Shown: piece after piece, positions 21,519 through 33,700 of the stretch
Position numbering within the stretch: position 1 is the stretch's first letter
Layout of the letters: each line of letters begins with the position of its first letter
Origin: Theristus sp. LFF4_11
Lineage: Eukaryota; Nematoda; Chromadorea; Monhysterida; Xyalidae
DNA length: 64,000 nt
Assembly: GCA_030248135.1 (NCBI GenBank)
Contig: JASANC010000996.1
Span: forward strand, 1-64,000
Direction: 5' to 3'
Notes under the pieces: model-generated
What the model was told of the DNA's origin: nothing
Seen by the model: only the letters and a program-made list of their open reading frames with translations
Database searches by the model: none
Made by a program: the position numbers and the translations under genes

Positions 21519-23135
21519 ATGCAACTGACTACCGCAGCGAAGTGTCTTCTGGCGGGGCTAGCCGTTTGTGTTTTTGTGGTCAGTTAATTGATGCTTTTTC
21601 TGCATTGAAAAGCCATTTTGCTGAATTTCAGTGATGTCAGGTGGTTGTCTTTTGTGTCAGTTGTATGAATATTCATGTTCTAGCGCTTTCCACTTCCTTT
21701 CCCCCAATCTCAATTTAAAAATTTCTGTGTATTTGAAATTTTTCAAGTATTTTACTTTCCCGATCTTTTTTCCGACCTCCGCATATTTTGCTGTTCCCGT
21801 TCGAAACTTTCGACAGTGCTTGCTCCTGTGTGTGTTTTATTGCAGACAGCCGTGCACGCAGTGAAATGCGTCTTCTGCAATTCGGCGCGTCCAGGGCAGG
21901 AATGGTGTGCCGATTTGGACTCATACAAATCGGGCGAAAATATGGTATTCTTAATATTGTTATTTGACAAAGGCGATGCCAAAGCATCAGAAAAGTTGGT
22001 GAATGACGTCTGAATGAACGGGTGAATTTTTGTCAGTCACAAACGGGATGCTTGCTGCATTCGTTGGGACCACTTTTAGGACCAAAGGAGATCATCAGTG
22101 CGAGGCCGTTCGAACAGCAACATCTCATCCGGTTTCCGGAACCAGTGCGAAAAATAAATAAAACTAAAAACACGACGATTTGTTAAATCTCAAAAATAAA
22201 AGAAATACTGCAACTTGCCTCGCCACACAGGACGTCTTCAACGCGGCAAAGTTTGAATCCGATTATCAGCGAGTGGACGTGCACGACGATGGGCTGCACG
22301 CGACGACGGACGGAGGCTGGATCGACTGCCATCACGCGAGTCACCACGCTCGCGTGGAGAACACCGAAATACAGACGAGCCAATGTCGCAAGATCAAGCA
22401 GGAGGTCACAGTGCAGTGTTGTTGGTGTTTTTCTTGACAACTGCCACACGACCCTGATGCGCAAGCGGTGTTTTGCGTTTTTTCGGTCGGTGCTATAAAC
22501 CGTTTGAAAAAGCGGATTTCGAAATCGGGCAATCGCACACCATCCGGTGAGCTGATTTCGTTGGCACATGGGCTACTCAGCTCGACCTTTCGGTGTCGGT
22601 GGCTGACGGCAATCCGAAAGTGTTTTTTTTTCATTAAAAACCAGTTCGACACAAGCGAGGAGAGGGCGGGGCAAGACGAGAGTGGGAAACCAAAATCACT
22701 GTCATCATATCTTTTATTCTGGTTACTGCGACTCAATGCGTTTGAAGACGTGGGACAGTAAAATTAGTTTCAAAAAAGCAGAATGCATGCATAACGCATA
22801 CCGCAGTCACCAACGAATCAGCTGATTCCCTGCAATTTCGAGTTCGACTGTAGTTCGATTTCGTTCGTATCCCGTTCTCCGTCTGAGCTGATTGTTTTCT
22901 CTTTCTCACGCCGCAGGTTGACGCGCTGGCCTCCGACGCACAGAAGCGCGTTCGCGTCATCCGCGAGTGTGCGTTCACCGGCGACGAAGTGTCCAACCAG
23001 AAACGCACCGGCAACAAGGGCATCAAGATCCTGTATAATCAGTGCGAGGGCGACTTCTGTAATGCGGCCGGCAAGGTGCGACTGTCGCTCGGTGCACTGC
23101 TGCTGGCGGTGCTCGGCGCCGCGGTCGCTCGATGA
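21519..23135 (+). CDS. Ly6/QVR-like GPI-anchored cysteine-rich protein
   Basis: Four phase-0 exons (21519-21578, 21846-21944, 22231-22404, 22917-23135) give 183 residues. A signal peptide (MQLTTAAKCLLAGLAVCVFV) is followed by a mature region starting KCVFCNS. Eight mature cysteines end in the family hallmark C-x4-CN (CEGDFCN). A C-terminal hydrophobic tail (LSLGALLLAVLGAAVA) directly follows, as in GPI-anchored Ly6/uPAR/quiver proteins. Such proteins sit on the outer face of the membrane, and several invertebrate members modulate channels or receptors; the partner here is unknown. The spacing between cysteines 3 and 7 is longer than in a compact Ly6 domain, closer to the QVR-type fold. All introns are GT-AG. 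AATAAA lies 213 nt downstream at 23348. Confidence 0.75.
22755..22850. mobile_element. Truncated mariner-like MITE in Ly6-like intron 3
   Basis: The right end reads ...CGAGTTCGACTG followed by TA. The interior carries GCATGCAT and CACCAACGAATCAGCTGATT, as in the family copy at 43604. It ends about 65 bp before the exon 4 acceptor. Confidence 0.55.
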
Positions 23136-25255
23136 ATCGTTGATCTGGGTGGAAAGACATGGTTGTGCTTTCGGTAATTTGGTGGCGCTTGATTGCATTG
23201 ATTGATGGTGATGAGTGATTACTATTGTTGATTTGTTCAAACGAGTCAGACTGAGATGACGTCATGTTGTTTTCAAGACGTCATGCGCAGCCGGCAGGCA
23301 CCAGAGATTCTGTTTCGCTAGCTACTTTTTTACAAAATGATGTGTATAATAAACGCGTGTGTCACAGCACATGACGTCATTTCGGTGCGACGAGACAAGT
23401 TTGAATGAGTTGGCGATAATAGATTGATGGGATTGGAATTAGAAAATGTTCAAAATATCAGCTAATCAGGTGACTCCACCTATTACTCAACCTTATTGGA
23501 TCTTTCGCTCTTGGGTCGATAATCTCAGCAATAATTCCGAAAAACGAATGCTTAATTTCCGATGTTTTTTCAATGGCAATTCGGCTTTTAGTTTGACCCA
23601 GGTGTGCGAGATAAACTAGCTCAAAGACACCCGAAAATTGGAACAAGTTTTTTTGGTGAACACTGTTTTATTACCAGTGAAATATTTCTATTGACTTGCT
23701 AACCCTCTTGTTTTGGCCAAAAGTTACTAAACACTCTGCTGAATTTTTAATTTCAAATTCAATTTCTTCTGAAAAATGGCCGCGGATGTTCTTCAACATT
23801 CTTGAAATTAACAAAATTCAAAAAAAATTGCTGGCATATTTATGTTTTGTCTTTTCCATCCTTACATGTTTGCTGATCTTTTTGTTAGCACTTTTCTTCT
23901 TTGTCGTCCCAGTCTTAGGTTGGTTAACTGGTACGCTAAAACCTCTTGTCTTTTCGCAAATTGCTAACCATAGAAATATCGATTAAAGTTTTAAAACTAC
24001 ATTGTGTGTACGCCAAGACCTCGATTCTGCGGTTTGGTTGGTTCAAAATTCAGTACTATATATAGAACAACAATGCTTATGTCTAAGACATGCTCGCTGT
24101 ATGTTTTTCCTTGGATTGAAACGCTGAGCTTTGAGACTAATGCTATTATCGTTCGAATATGTTGTTGTGTTTTTTCCAGTTACTTAATTAGATAAACTGT
24201 TTTGATTTGGAGAACTGGTTTGGAAAATTAGATTTTAAAACCACAGGTTCAAGAAACACCACTCAGTTACTGTTAAAGTCTACAAACTAGTCTTCATCGG
24301 CAATGTAAGGGGAACAATTGAGATTGATTGATTAACTGTTAATCGATCCATTGATGTTTTTGTCACTAATTTGCAATGCACTATTAGTGATGATGCCATG
24401 GAACAGATGAGTCCACTTTATTGCACCAGTATTGATATATATTTGTTGACTGAGATTTTGCTTTGATTGATGTATGTGTTACAAGTTCATTTTTAATTCA
24501 CATTATAGCATTATTGGTTATTCTCTCAATGTTTATTCCAAGATGTCTTATAACTGTTTGAAGTTTTAGGGATTTCATTTTTCAATATTCGTTATCTGTG
24601 TTTCTTTGCGTTTTGAGGATTCATTGGTTTTGTGTAGGTCAGATTTAATAAAGCTGGTTAGCTTCGTGATTTTTTCAGAAACTGAAACAAACGCTATTTT
24701 TTAATCAAATGTTACGAAGCTAAACTTTTAGCTAGCGCATTTATGATTTTCTTAATTAATCTGTATTTTTCTGTATTTTATGTTGTCAGTTATCAGTAGT
24801 CGTTGTTTGCAGCTGTTTTTGTTTCCGTGAAAACGCAACTAATTCTGAACTTGTTTAGTAACTTCAACAGTATCAAAGTTTGAGACTTTGAGAAAGTTTC
24901 AAAGTTTTCGCGCCTGAAATGAACTGCTTGCTGTTCATTGGTTTGTTATTATTATGCACACTAGTTGTACGGTAGCTTCTAGATTATGATTGGTGTTGTT
25001 GCAGTGTACTGAGATAAAATGTGTAGAATGTGTGGTAACTCAAAAATGTTTTTTGTCATCAAGTGGTCAATTTTCTGCCACTGTTGAACAATGCTTCAAC
25101 TTCTCCTGGACTTTTCTTCAAAAGTGATTGAGTCATTCACGAAGATTATTTGTGAGAATCTTAAAACGATGTCAAAAAAATATTTTAAAAATCAATTTGA
25201 GATTGCAGATTGGAATCTCAATATGTGAGAAAATTAGGGCCGTGCAGGAAGAAAA
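23136..25255. other. Long AT-rich intergenic region
   Basis: The first ~215 nt are the likely 3'UTR of the Ly6-like gene (AATAAA at 23348). The remaining ~1.9 kb is AT-rich with no motif-bearing frame on either strand and no clear repeat. Confidence 0.5.
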
Positions 25256-28200
25256 ATGTCTCTAGCGGTCAGCACAGTACGACGTGCGTTTGCACGAACA
25301 GGTGAGCACAAGTGCGTGGAAAATATTTGCGGCCAAATTTTTTGGACCTTCAGCTTATTAATCGGCTTTTTTTCAATTACGATACTAAAAAAGTTACATT
25401 GCAGTCGGAAGTGCGGAGGAGCGTAGAATGCAGTTAATTGCAATTAGAAGAACTGAATGTATCGGATTTGATTCCAGTCGAAACACCCCATTTATAGGCG
25501 ACAATGTTTTCTTACAACTCTGATTCCGTTCCGTCCTCTTTCGTGAGCTCTGTTTTCTGCGAAATAAAGTGACAGCTTTTTACAAGACCATGAAAGACGG
25601 TTCCGCCAAGAAGAGAATCTCGTATCGCAGCCTTCAAAGGTTTTTTTCTTTCTTCTCGTGCAGTAATTTTTGCCCGTGCGAACGCTTCGACGGCCGCAGC
25701 AGCGAATCCGAATCAAAATGACCCGATGAAGGACAGCGATCGGATATTCACGAACCTGTACGGCCACCACGACTGGCATCTGAAGGGTGCCATGGCGAGG
25801 GTGGGTCACGAGGTTGAAACTTTTATGGGCGAACGATCCGCGGTTTTGGTTGTGTCCATCACTGCGGTGTGAGTGTTTGACTGAGATGAAATGATTTTTG
25901 ATGATGAACAAGTCCAGTTGGTACTCCCCCCCCAGAAGCCTGTTAAATTAAATCAGGTATTGGGGTTATATGGACTGTGTGTGGAGCCAGCGCTGTCGGG
26001 TCGCTCAAATGGGGAGTAAATAGCCTCTGTGGTCCGGTGCATCAGTGAGCTGCAGTCGCCTCATTCAAAAGCTTTCGCCTTCTTTCAAACAAGCTGCATC
26101 TAGTATCTATCCAGTCAACCAAGTTCAATTTGCATTAAAAACATCGGTGTTGTGCTTGTCGGTGGCTGTTTGCTTGATTTTCTTTTTTTATCAGTTTTTT
26201 TCAGGGCGATTGGTACAAAACGAAAGAGATCCTATTGAAAGGCAAGGAGTGGATAATCGAAGAGGTGAAAAAGTCCGGCCTGCGAGGTCGCGGCGGTGCT
26301 GGCTTCCCGTCTGGGCTGAAATGGTCCTTTATGAATAAACCGTTTGATGGGAGGTTGGTGGTTGGAGTTACCTTGACTTTTGTGTGGTAACGGCTATGGT
26401 GAAAAAAAAGTTTTGTTCGCCAACTTTCTAGTCTATCGAAACATCGGTTTTAACGAAACACATTCAAACTAAACCATGAATTTTTGGCAGAAGAAAGATT
26501 ATAGGGAAGGAAAATGAAGGTGCTGCTAGCTAGATTTGAGTGTCTTATTCGCTAAACATGAGTTTACATTGCCACTATAAAAATATTCGTTTTGCAAATA
26601 AACCAAATCGTCCAGTCACTCCTTTCCGCAACAAGCTCCGTTGTTGCCAAACTGTGTTTTTGAGCCATAACGTTTCCGGTGACATTTCCATTTGCATTAT
26701 TCCATGTCATTTGTTCGAAGCACACCGGTGCGACGGGCTGATGGACCGCGGAGCAGATTGCCGCAAGGGTAACATTGGAAAACGAACTGGAGAAACAGCT
26801 CTGAAGGAATAAAATGAAATGACTACATGTTCTGACTACCGTCGCTCCGGGACAAAACCGGGAAAAAACCCATCGCGCACCGCGTTTTTGCAGACCGCGC
26901 TATCTGGTGGTGAACGCGGATGAGGGCGAGCCGGGCACCTGCAAAGACCGCGAGATCATGCGGCACGACCCGCAGAAACTCGTCGAGGGCTGCCTCGTTG
27001 CGGGACGCGCCATGGGTGCCCGCGCGGCCTACATCTACATTCGCGGCGAGTTCTACAACGAGGCGCGAATCATGCAGATCGCCATTAAAGAGGTGCGTGT
27101 GGATTTGTTTGGAGATTTTGGAGTTATAAATCTTGCGTGGATTTGAACATAGGATTGTTTGGTTATTGGGGTGTTATTGGGGCTCTGAGAGGTTTGATGG
27201 TTTTTAGAGTGTATCCTGACGAGGGACCTCAAACCTGAGCACTTTCCGTCCTCACGTTAAAGTGCCTGAAAAAGTGAAATGCTCCAACTTCAAGTTACCG
27301 CTGCGTTTTACCCCTCTTGCTTCACTGGTCTGGTCTGGTCCAACTTGTCATTCATCTCTGTTTTCCAGGCATACGAGGCTGGGCTAATCGGACGAAATGC
27401 TTGCGGCAGTGGCTACGATTTCGACATTTTCATGTTCCGCGGTGCCGGCGCGTACATTTGCGGCGAGGAGATGGTGGGTGAGAGTTGTGTTGGTGTTGAG
27501 GTTTTTTTCACATATACAAACTTGCGTTGGTTTCAGGCACTGATTGAATCGCTCGAAGGCAAACAGGGCAAACCGCGCATGAAACCCCCGTTCCCAGCGG
27601 ATGTCGGTTGGTGAAACGAAATGTGGTTTTTAAATTTGAGAGAGCAGCCTTTACAACAAGAACAGGACTGCATGCGCATGCTGATTTATAAGTTGCATTT
27701 GTAATGTTCGTGCGTGACTGGCAATAATAAAGTCTTTGTCCAAAGACAGTGCAGATTGTTAGCTCGTGTTTTTTAGTGATAGGCACTGGCAAACACACTG
27801 GCACTGCAAATGTACGTGTGGTCTCTTTCTTAATAGGCAACAAGCAATTAGGGTTGCGCAAACATATTCATTGGCGAAGATAAAATCATGGCTATGTGTT
27901 TGTCTTCTTCTCAATTCACAATTCTGCTGTAAAATGTTTCCATTTTCTCTTTTTTGTTTCTCAGGCGTGTTCGGTTGCCCCACGACGGTGACCAACGTCG
28001 AGACGGTTGCGGTGGCACCGGCGATTTGTAGACGCGGCGGTGATTGGTTCGCGTCGTTCGGACGCGAGAGAAATCGGGGCACCAAGGTTCGTTGAGTTCG
28101 CGCTTGTCGTTTGTGACGAAACGCTGATCAATTTGGATTGCTACACCTGCACCGGCAGTCTATTTCTATTATCATATACAGTCTACCTCGCTAATATACG

Positions 28201-29178
28201 CAACTAGCTGATTGGGTAGTCATATCAACTCTCAGCGCTGATTGGTTTGTTATGAGCAACTCTCAGCGCTGATTGGGTGGTCTTGAGCAATTCTCAGCGC
28301 TGACTGGTTGGTCATTTCGTCATGTTGCATATATTTTCCAGATGAACTGTAGATAAACTGATTGGTTGGTGCACCATACGTGATGCATATTGGGTTATAA
28401 GCATGCATTTTACATCACAATGCGATCCATCCATGCACTGCACACCACCGTTTGCAGCTGTTCATGATCAGCGGCCACGTGAACACGCCATGCACTGTCG
28501 AGGAGACGATGTCGATACCGATGCGCGATCTGATCGAGCGCCACGCCGGCGGCGTCATCGGCGGCTGGGACAATCTGCTCGGCGTCATACCGGGCGGCGC
28601 CTCCGTGCCGGTGCTGCCGAAACAGTGCGTGCCAACGCTTGTTTCCGGTTTTCTTTTTTTCGGATTGTTTGTTTTCAGTATGCGCTTGCGATCATTTGCG
28701 CGATCTACTTCTCCGAGGCTGACCCCGAAATTGAATGACGGAAAGTAGAGTGCGAGTTTTTTTGTTGTCGCGTTTCAGTCGACCAGTGGTGATCTCTCTC
28801 ATCAGTTGTGTTGAATTGTGTGTTGTGCGCACAGATTGTGCCCATAAATCGTAATTTTTGTACATCGCCTAAAATCACCGTTCGTTCGGTCGTTCGTCAC
28901 CACTCACCACCATTGTGTTCTCCATCGAGTACTCGTATCTGTCTCAGTTGCAACATTGTTGCAGCATCTGTGACGATGTGCTGATGGACTTTGACGCGCT
29001 CGTGGAGGTGCACTCCGGCCTCGGCACCGCAGCGGTGACCGTGTTCAACAAGCAGTCGGACATCGTGAAATGCATCGCACGACTGTCGTCCTTCTACAAG
29101 CACGAAAGCTGCGGACAGGTACGGACGGATTGGTGGGTTGGTTGATTGAATAGTTGGTTGGTTGGTTAGTTGATTGAC

Positions 29179-29234
<56 letters not shown>

Positions 29235-30006
29235 GCTTTTATCACAGACCATTCCATTGCAACAATCGCCAACTTCGTTCACTTGTTTCCCTCTCTCCAG
29301 TGCACACCGTGCCGCGAGGGCTGCAGTTGGCTGAACAAGATGATGTGGCGATTCGTGGATGGGCGTGCGAACGTGGAGGAGATCGACATGATCTGGGAGC
29401 TGAGCAAACAGATCGAGGGACACACCATCTGTGCGCTCGGCGACGCCGCTGCGTGGCCGGTGCAGGTCCGTGCGGTTGGGGGGGGGGGGGGTGCTCGCTT
29501 GAAGACTGCACTTTTACTGAGCATTCCAGTATTTTTTGCGGAAGCGTATACATTGTTGTTTTATTGTGTTGCCACGACATTGCGGGAAGTTATCCCACCA
29601 ATTTTTGTCCGCCCTAAAATCGTGAAGCAGAAATAATGCTTGTTATAAGCTGCTGACTGACAGTGTCAAGCTTGAACTGGAGCTGTCAACCACCAGGCAA
29701 AGTCCGAGTGAGCCTTCGTTCTGAAAAAGCTCCTGTGGTTGACAATTTCCGTTCGGTGGTGGTCGAAAACTAGGCGCTCACATGCAGCCTGGCTGACGCT
29801 AAATTCGTGCAACGCCATCCCGGTAATGAGTAATAACAACGACAACACTCGAACACATTGCTCGATCAATTCATTGTTATGTTTTTCTCGTCAATCAAGC
29901 ATTTTTCCAGGGTCTTGTCCGCTATTTCCGGCCGGAGCTAGAACGCCGATCCAAGGAATGGGCCGAGAAGCACGGCGGAGAACCGGTTCACGCTTATGCG
30001 AAATAG
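25256..30006 (+). CDS. NDUFV1: NADH dehydrogenase (ubiquinone) flavoprotein 1, complex I 51-kDa subunit
   Basis: Eleven exons join perfectly: 25256-25301, 25664-25800, 26205-26353, 26894-27092, 27369-27473, 27537-27606, 27965-28086, 28458-28624, 28965-29118, 29301-29465 and 29911-30006. The product is 469 residues, the usual family length. It binds NADH and FMN at the tip of the complex I peripheral arm in the mitochondrial matrix and passes electrons to the Fe-S chain. The basic, Ala-rich N-terminus (about 35 residues) fits a mitochondrial targeting peptide. [16 protein letters not shown] (from residue 86) and [10 protein letters not shown] are the NADH/FMN sites. Cys381, Cys384, Cys387 (CGQCTPC) and Cys427 (HTIC) are the N3 [4Fe-4S] ligands. 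One substitution is visible: the usual GEETALIES reads GEEMALIES. All introns are GT-AG. The C. elegans orthologue is nuo-1. Confidence 0.97.
28079..28349. repeat. ~40-bp minisatellite inside a CAGT/TA-bounded segment
   Basis: From about 28206 to 28320 three to four imperfect copies of a ~40-bp unit with CTCAGCGCTGATTGG follow each other. TACAGTCTACC near 28177 and GAACTGTA near 28346 resemble the ends of the mariner-like MITE family, so the array may be an internal expansion of one copy. It lies in NDUFV1 intron 7. Confidence 0.45.
29173..29233. repeat. (TTGA)n microsatellite in NDUFV1 intron 9
   Basis: About fifteen perfect TTGA/GATT units, about 55 bp downstream of the exon 9 donor. A similar, longer array lies in an intron of the M8 gene at 38541-38680. 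Confidence 0.9.
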
Positions 30007-30730
30007 ATTTGTGTTTAATGTCGACGAATTTGTTATTAAGTGTTTGTGGAACTATAGCAAACTTTGCTGAAAAATCGTTTGATCTGTACATTTTGTGAGC
30101 AAAGTCTTTTCTGCGTCTTATATTTATTTCGTTTATAGATCAGATTGTTTCATTGTTGCGTGAATAGTGTTTAGTGCGAGCATATGTTTTGGACGTTTTG
30201 AAGTGATGCTGAAGCTAAAATTGCATTTGTGGTTTTTGAGAGTCCAGTTTTTTACTCTTGAAGTCATGGTTTCTTTCTACCGGTAATGTTCTTGTTCCTT
30301 AAGGTTGACACGCAACCGTGTGATGCATATAATGTACTTGTGGTATAAGAAGTGTGTCAAAAGTGTAATCTGTTGAAAACTTACTGTATTTCGCATTCAT
30401 AGGAATCCGTCAAAACAGCGCGCCGCGCGCAACCCTAAAATTTGCCGCTTGTATTATTATTTTGAAATTTCTGCTCTCCTGACCCCACCAGTTTGACAGC
30501 AAAAACCGAATGCTGAGCTGAGCATTCCGTTGGTGAATGCTGTCGTCAAGAGCGAGGGGATCGCCTCAAAGCCCCGATTTTAAAACTAGCGCTGCGCCAT
30601 CAACAGTGAGATTTGACCGTTTGTCGATTTTACTAAAAGCAGCCATCGTTGTAGACAATCGCCAAAAAACGCTATAGAAGTATACGTAAAAAATATATCC
30701 CATAAAAAACATCTCTACCATTATCCACAA
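30007..30730. other. Convergent 3' spacer between NDUFV1 and M8 gene B
   Basis: The region between two convergent stop codons; it must contain both 3' ends. No canonical AATAAA in an obvious position and no further exon was recognised. Confidence 0.4.
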
Positions 30731-33700
30731 TCAAACACCATTTGGGAAAACGAACACGAGCAAACTCAATAACAATGACAAATTTGAATTTTGTTGTTTC
30801 CGTCGTGTCGAAGCAGAAGTGAAAAACGTTTTGAAAGTTTCCGACGAGCCGAACAGAAACGTGAACGCGTCCTTCGGTAGATGCGGGTAATTCTCTTCGC
30901 AGATTTCGAAACCGTTCTCCGCTTTCGACAGCAGTTCCTTCACTTCTGACTCGGACCGTTGCCGCACCTGAAAGTGTTCTTGTGATATTGCACATCTTGA
31001 GAACCTCGTAAGCAGTGAACTGCGATGGTTGCACAATCTGGCACAGACGCACTGGCATGTACGCTATGTTAAGCGCCATTCATGGAGGTTGAAGCGCGCT
31101 GAAGCGCGCTGACGCGCTTCACTTTGCTACACATTCACGAAGCAAAAAAACAGCGCGCTTCAGCGTGCGTCAGCGCGCTTCAGTTTTAGAGCACATGCGC
31201 ATTCACGGACGCGCGCGCTGAAGCGCGCTGAAGCGCGCTGACCAGCTTCATCGTGAATGAAGAAATGAAGCTGCGTCAGCCGCTGCGGCTTTTTAGGTTT
31301 TTTGCCCATTCACGAACGCGCGCGCTGAAGCGCGCTGACGCGCGCTGAAGTGCGCTATCATGAATGATGAAATGAAGCTGCGTCAGCCGCTGCGGCATTT
31401 GATGTCCGGACATCAAATTTGTGTGTGCAAAATCGCTGATTGTTGCTGTCAGTGACAATCTTTCACAAATGTTGCAAGACTTTTTTGTTAAATCATTTAG
31501 TACTTTTCTGACAGATTCTGAACAGTATTGTATAGCGTAATTAGTCTCAAAATAAGTGTGACAGTGAGAATACGAATACTCAACAAAGCAGAAAAGTAGT
31601 GCAAGAAATTTATGTGAAATTTATGTGAACTGTACCCGTGCGACGGTGTGGGGTACTGATTTGCGCAGCCCTTAAAACCGGTGTGCAGCCCGCAAGAACA
31701 AGCTTTGCTAGCTTTGCTTCATTACACCGGCTGCCTTGCAAACTGCAAAAAGGGCCAAATTCATTCAGAATGCTTTTTTGTACTGTTTTTTTATGGTTTC
31801 ACACCAAAAGTTTTCTGATCTTAGGCGCATACTAGCCAATTGACCCGTGCCTACGGCACGGTTAGCTAATAAATACAATTATTTTTGTGTGAATTTTGGC
31901 TTTTTGAACCGTGCCAAAAATGCATTGCATTTTGTTTTTGAGCTGCTTTAGTCGTTCCCGTTCAAATTATCAAAAACAATCTTCTGATCAAGAACACAAT
32001 CTTTACTGCATTCCGTTTTAAAATTGAAAACAATCTTTTTTTTAATCACCAATGGTCAATTGCTGTCCCCGTTAAAAATATGTGAAGCGATTTTAAAGTT
32101 AATTGAATTGAAGCGACAAAAAGTAACGTTTTATAAAATCGTTTTTGAGTGTAATTTGTAATTGCAATTTTGAATTTTTGTTTTTGAAATTGACAGTTTT
32201 CTAATTAAACCCGGGTGTTGAAAACAAATTAAAATCCGAAGTTTATAATTTTGCTGTTATGTTTTTTACCCGTGCACCCTGCTCTAAGCAAATCCTTTTT
32301 AGAGTGAAAATATAAAAAATGAATAATAAATATAAAAAAGAGACGTTTAAATAAAAAATACCCATTTAAAAACACTGTTTTTATCCCTTAACATATACCC
32401 TAATCCCTAACAAATAAGCTAAGCCTTTTCGCAAAGTGAAAAGGAATGGGGAAATAAAAGGTATCGTTTTTCAAACACCCATTTAAATAGTCATGCAGCT
32501 TCATTTTTGCCATTCTGTATTTGACACATTTTATTTAAACTTGCGTGTTGAAAAAACGTCAAATTTGGAAAAATTCTCTTTTTCCAAATAACCGCTTTGA
32601 AATCCATCTTGCTTTCTAATAAGATTTTTAGTTAATCGCGGACTTCATTAACAAACCCCGTTTATTTGATTTCGCAATAATTTTTTAGTTGACTTGTTCA
32701 GATAAAATTTTTCTATTTTTGAAAAAGTCTCAAGCAATAACTTTACATCACTTTTCTGTTTTTGAAAAAGTTCTCAAGCAATAACTTTTCAACCAAATGA
32801 TAATGAAAAATAGTGCCATTTAAAAAATGAGATTTAGTTTAGCTACCTTAAATAGCAAAAATAAGCGCCAATTCAAATTGCAAAAAAAGTGACACGGACA
32901 CACAGACACGACTATTATCTTAGTTAATAGATAATAATTAGATTGACCCGAGCTTATGTGGCTTAATCAATGCCAAGCCTTTTTGGTGAAGTGGCATTGA
33001 CTTAGAAAGAAAAAAACAATAACGTTTAGTGATAAATAACCCTGAAGAAAATTTACCTTGTGCTGCCGTGAAGTCGCCTACAATACAATATTTTTTAATG
33101 TATTTAAATAAATAAAAAATGCGAAGTTTATGATTTTGCGATTTTTACCCGTTTACCCTAACCGAAGGCATGCCTTTTTGTAAGTGAACTAAAATTGAAT
33201 AAAAAATTAAAAACTAACGTTTTTTTATTTACCCGTTTTAAAAAGCTAATTCTTTTTTACCCTTTTACATAAGCCAAACCTTTTTTGTAAAGTGAAATTG
33301 TGAAGTTTTGATTTTGCTATTAAATTAACGTTTTTTTCATAAAAAATACCCGTTTTAAAAGCTAATGCTTCTTTTACCCGGTTACCCTAACATAAGCCAA
33401 ACCTTTTTTCTAAAGTGAAAATAAATAGAAGAAACAAAAAAGTGACGTTTATAATTTCGTTTTGCAGTCATTGCTTCTTTTTACCCGTTTACCCCAACAT
33501 GACCCAAACATTTTGCAAAGTGAAATGAATGGTAATCCATTTCGACCCAATTAAAAAACTAACTTTTTTCAAAGACGGTTTTGTTACATTTTTCGCAGTC
33601 GCTCGTCAAGTTTTGAGCAGCAACAATTGACAGTTGCCCATCGAGAGTTACGGTGAAATTATCGCTCATAACCGTGGAGTATCACTTTGAAAATGAAACA

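Noticed and set aside
28206..28320. CRISPR-like array of spaced CTCAGCGCTGATTGG repeats
   Set aside because: The host is an intron of an animal gene. Units are imperfect, directly tandem and few, with no unique spacers; it is a minisatellite.
29166..29423. INQS-repeat frames over the (TTGA)n arrays here and at 38180-38785
   Set aside because: The apparent peptide repeat is simply a tetranucleotide microsatellite read in frame.
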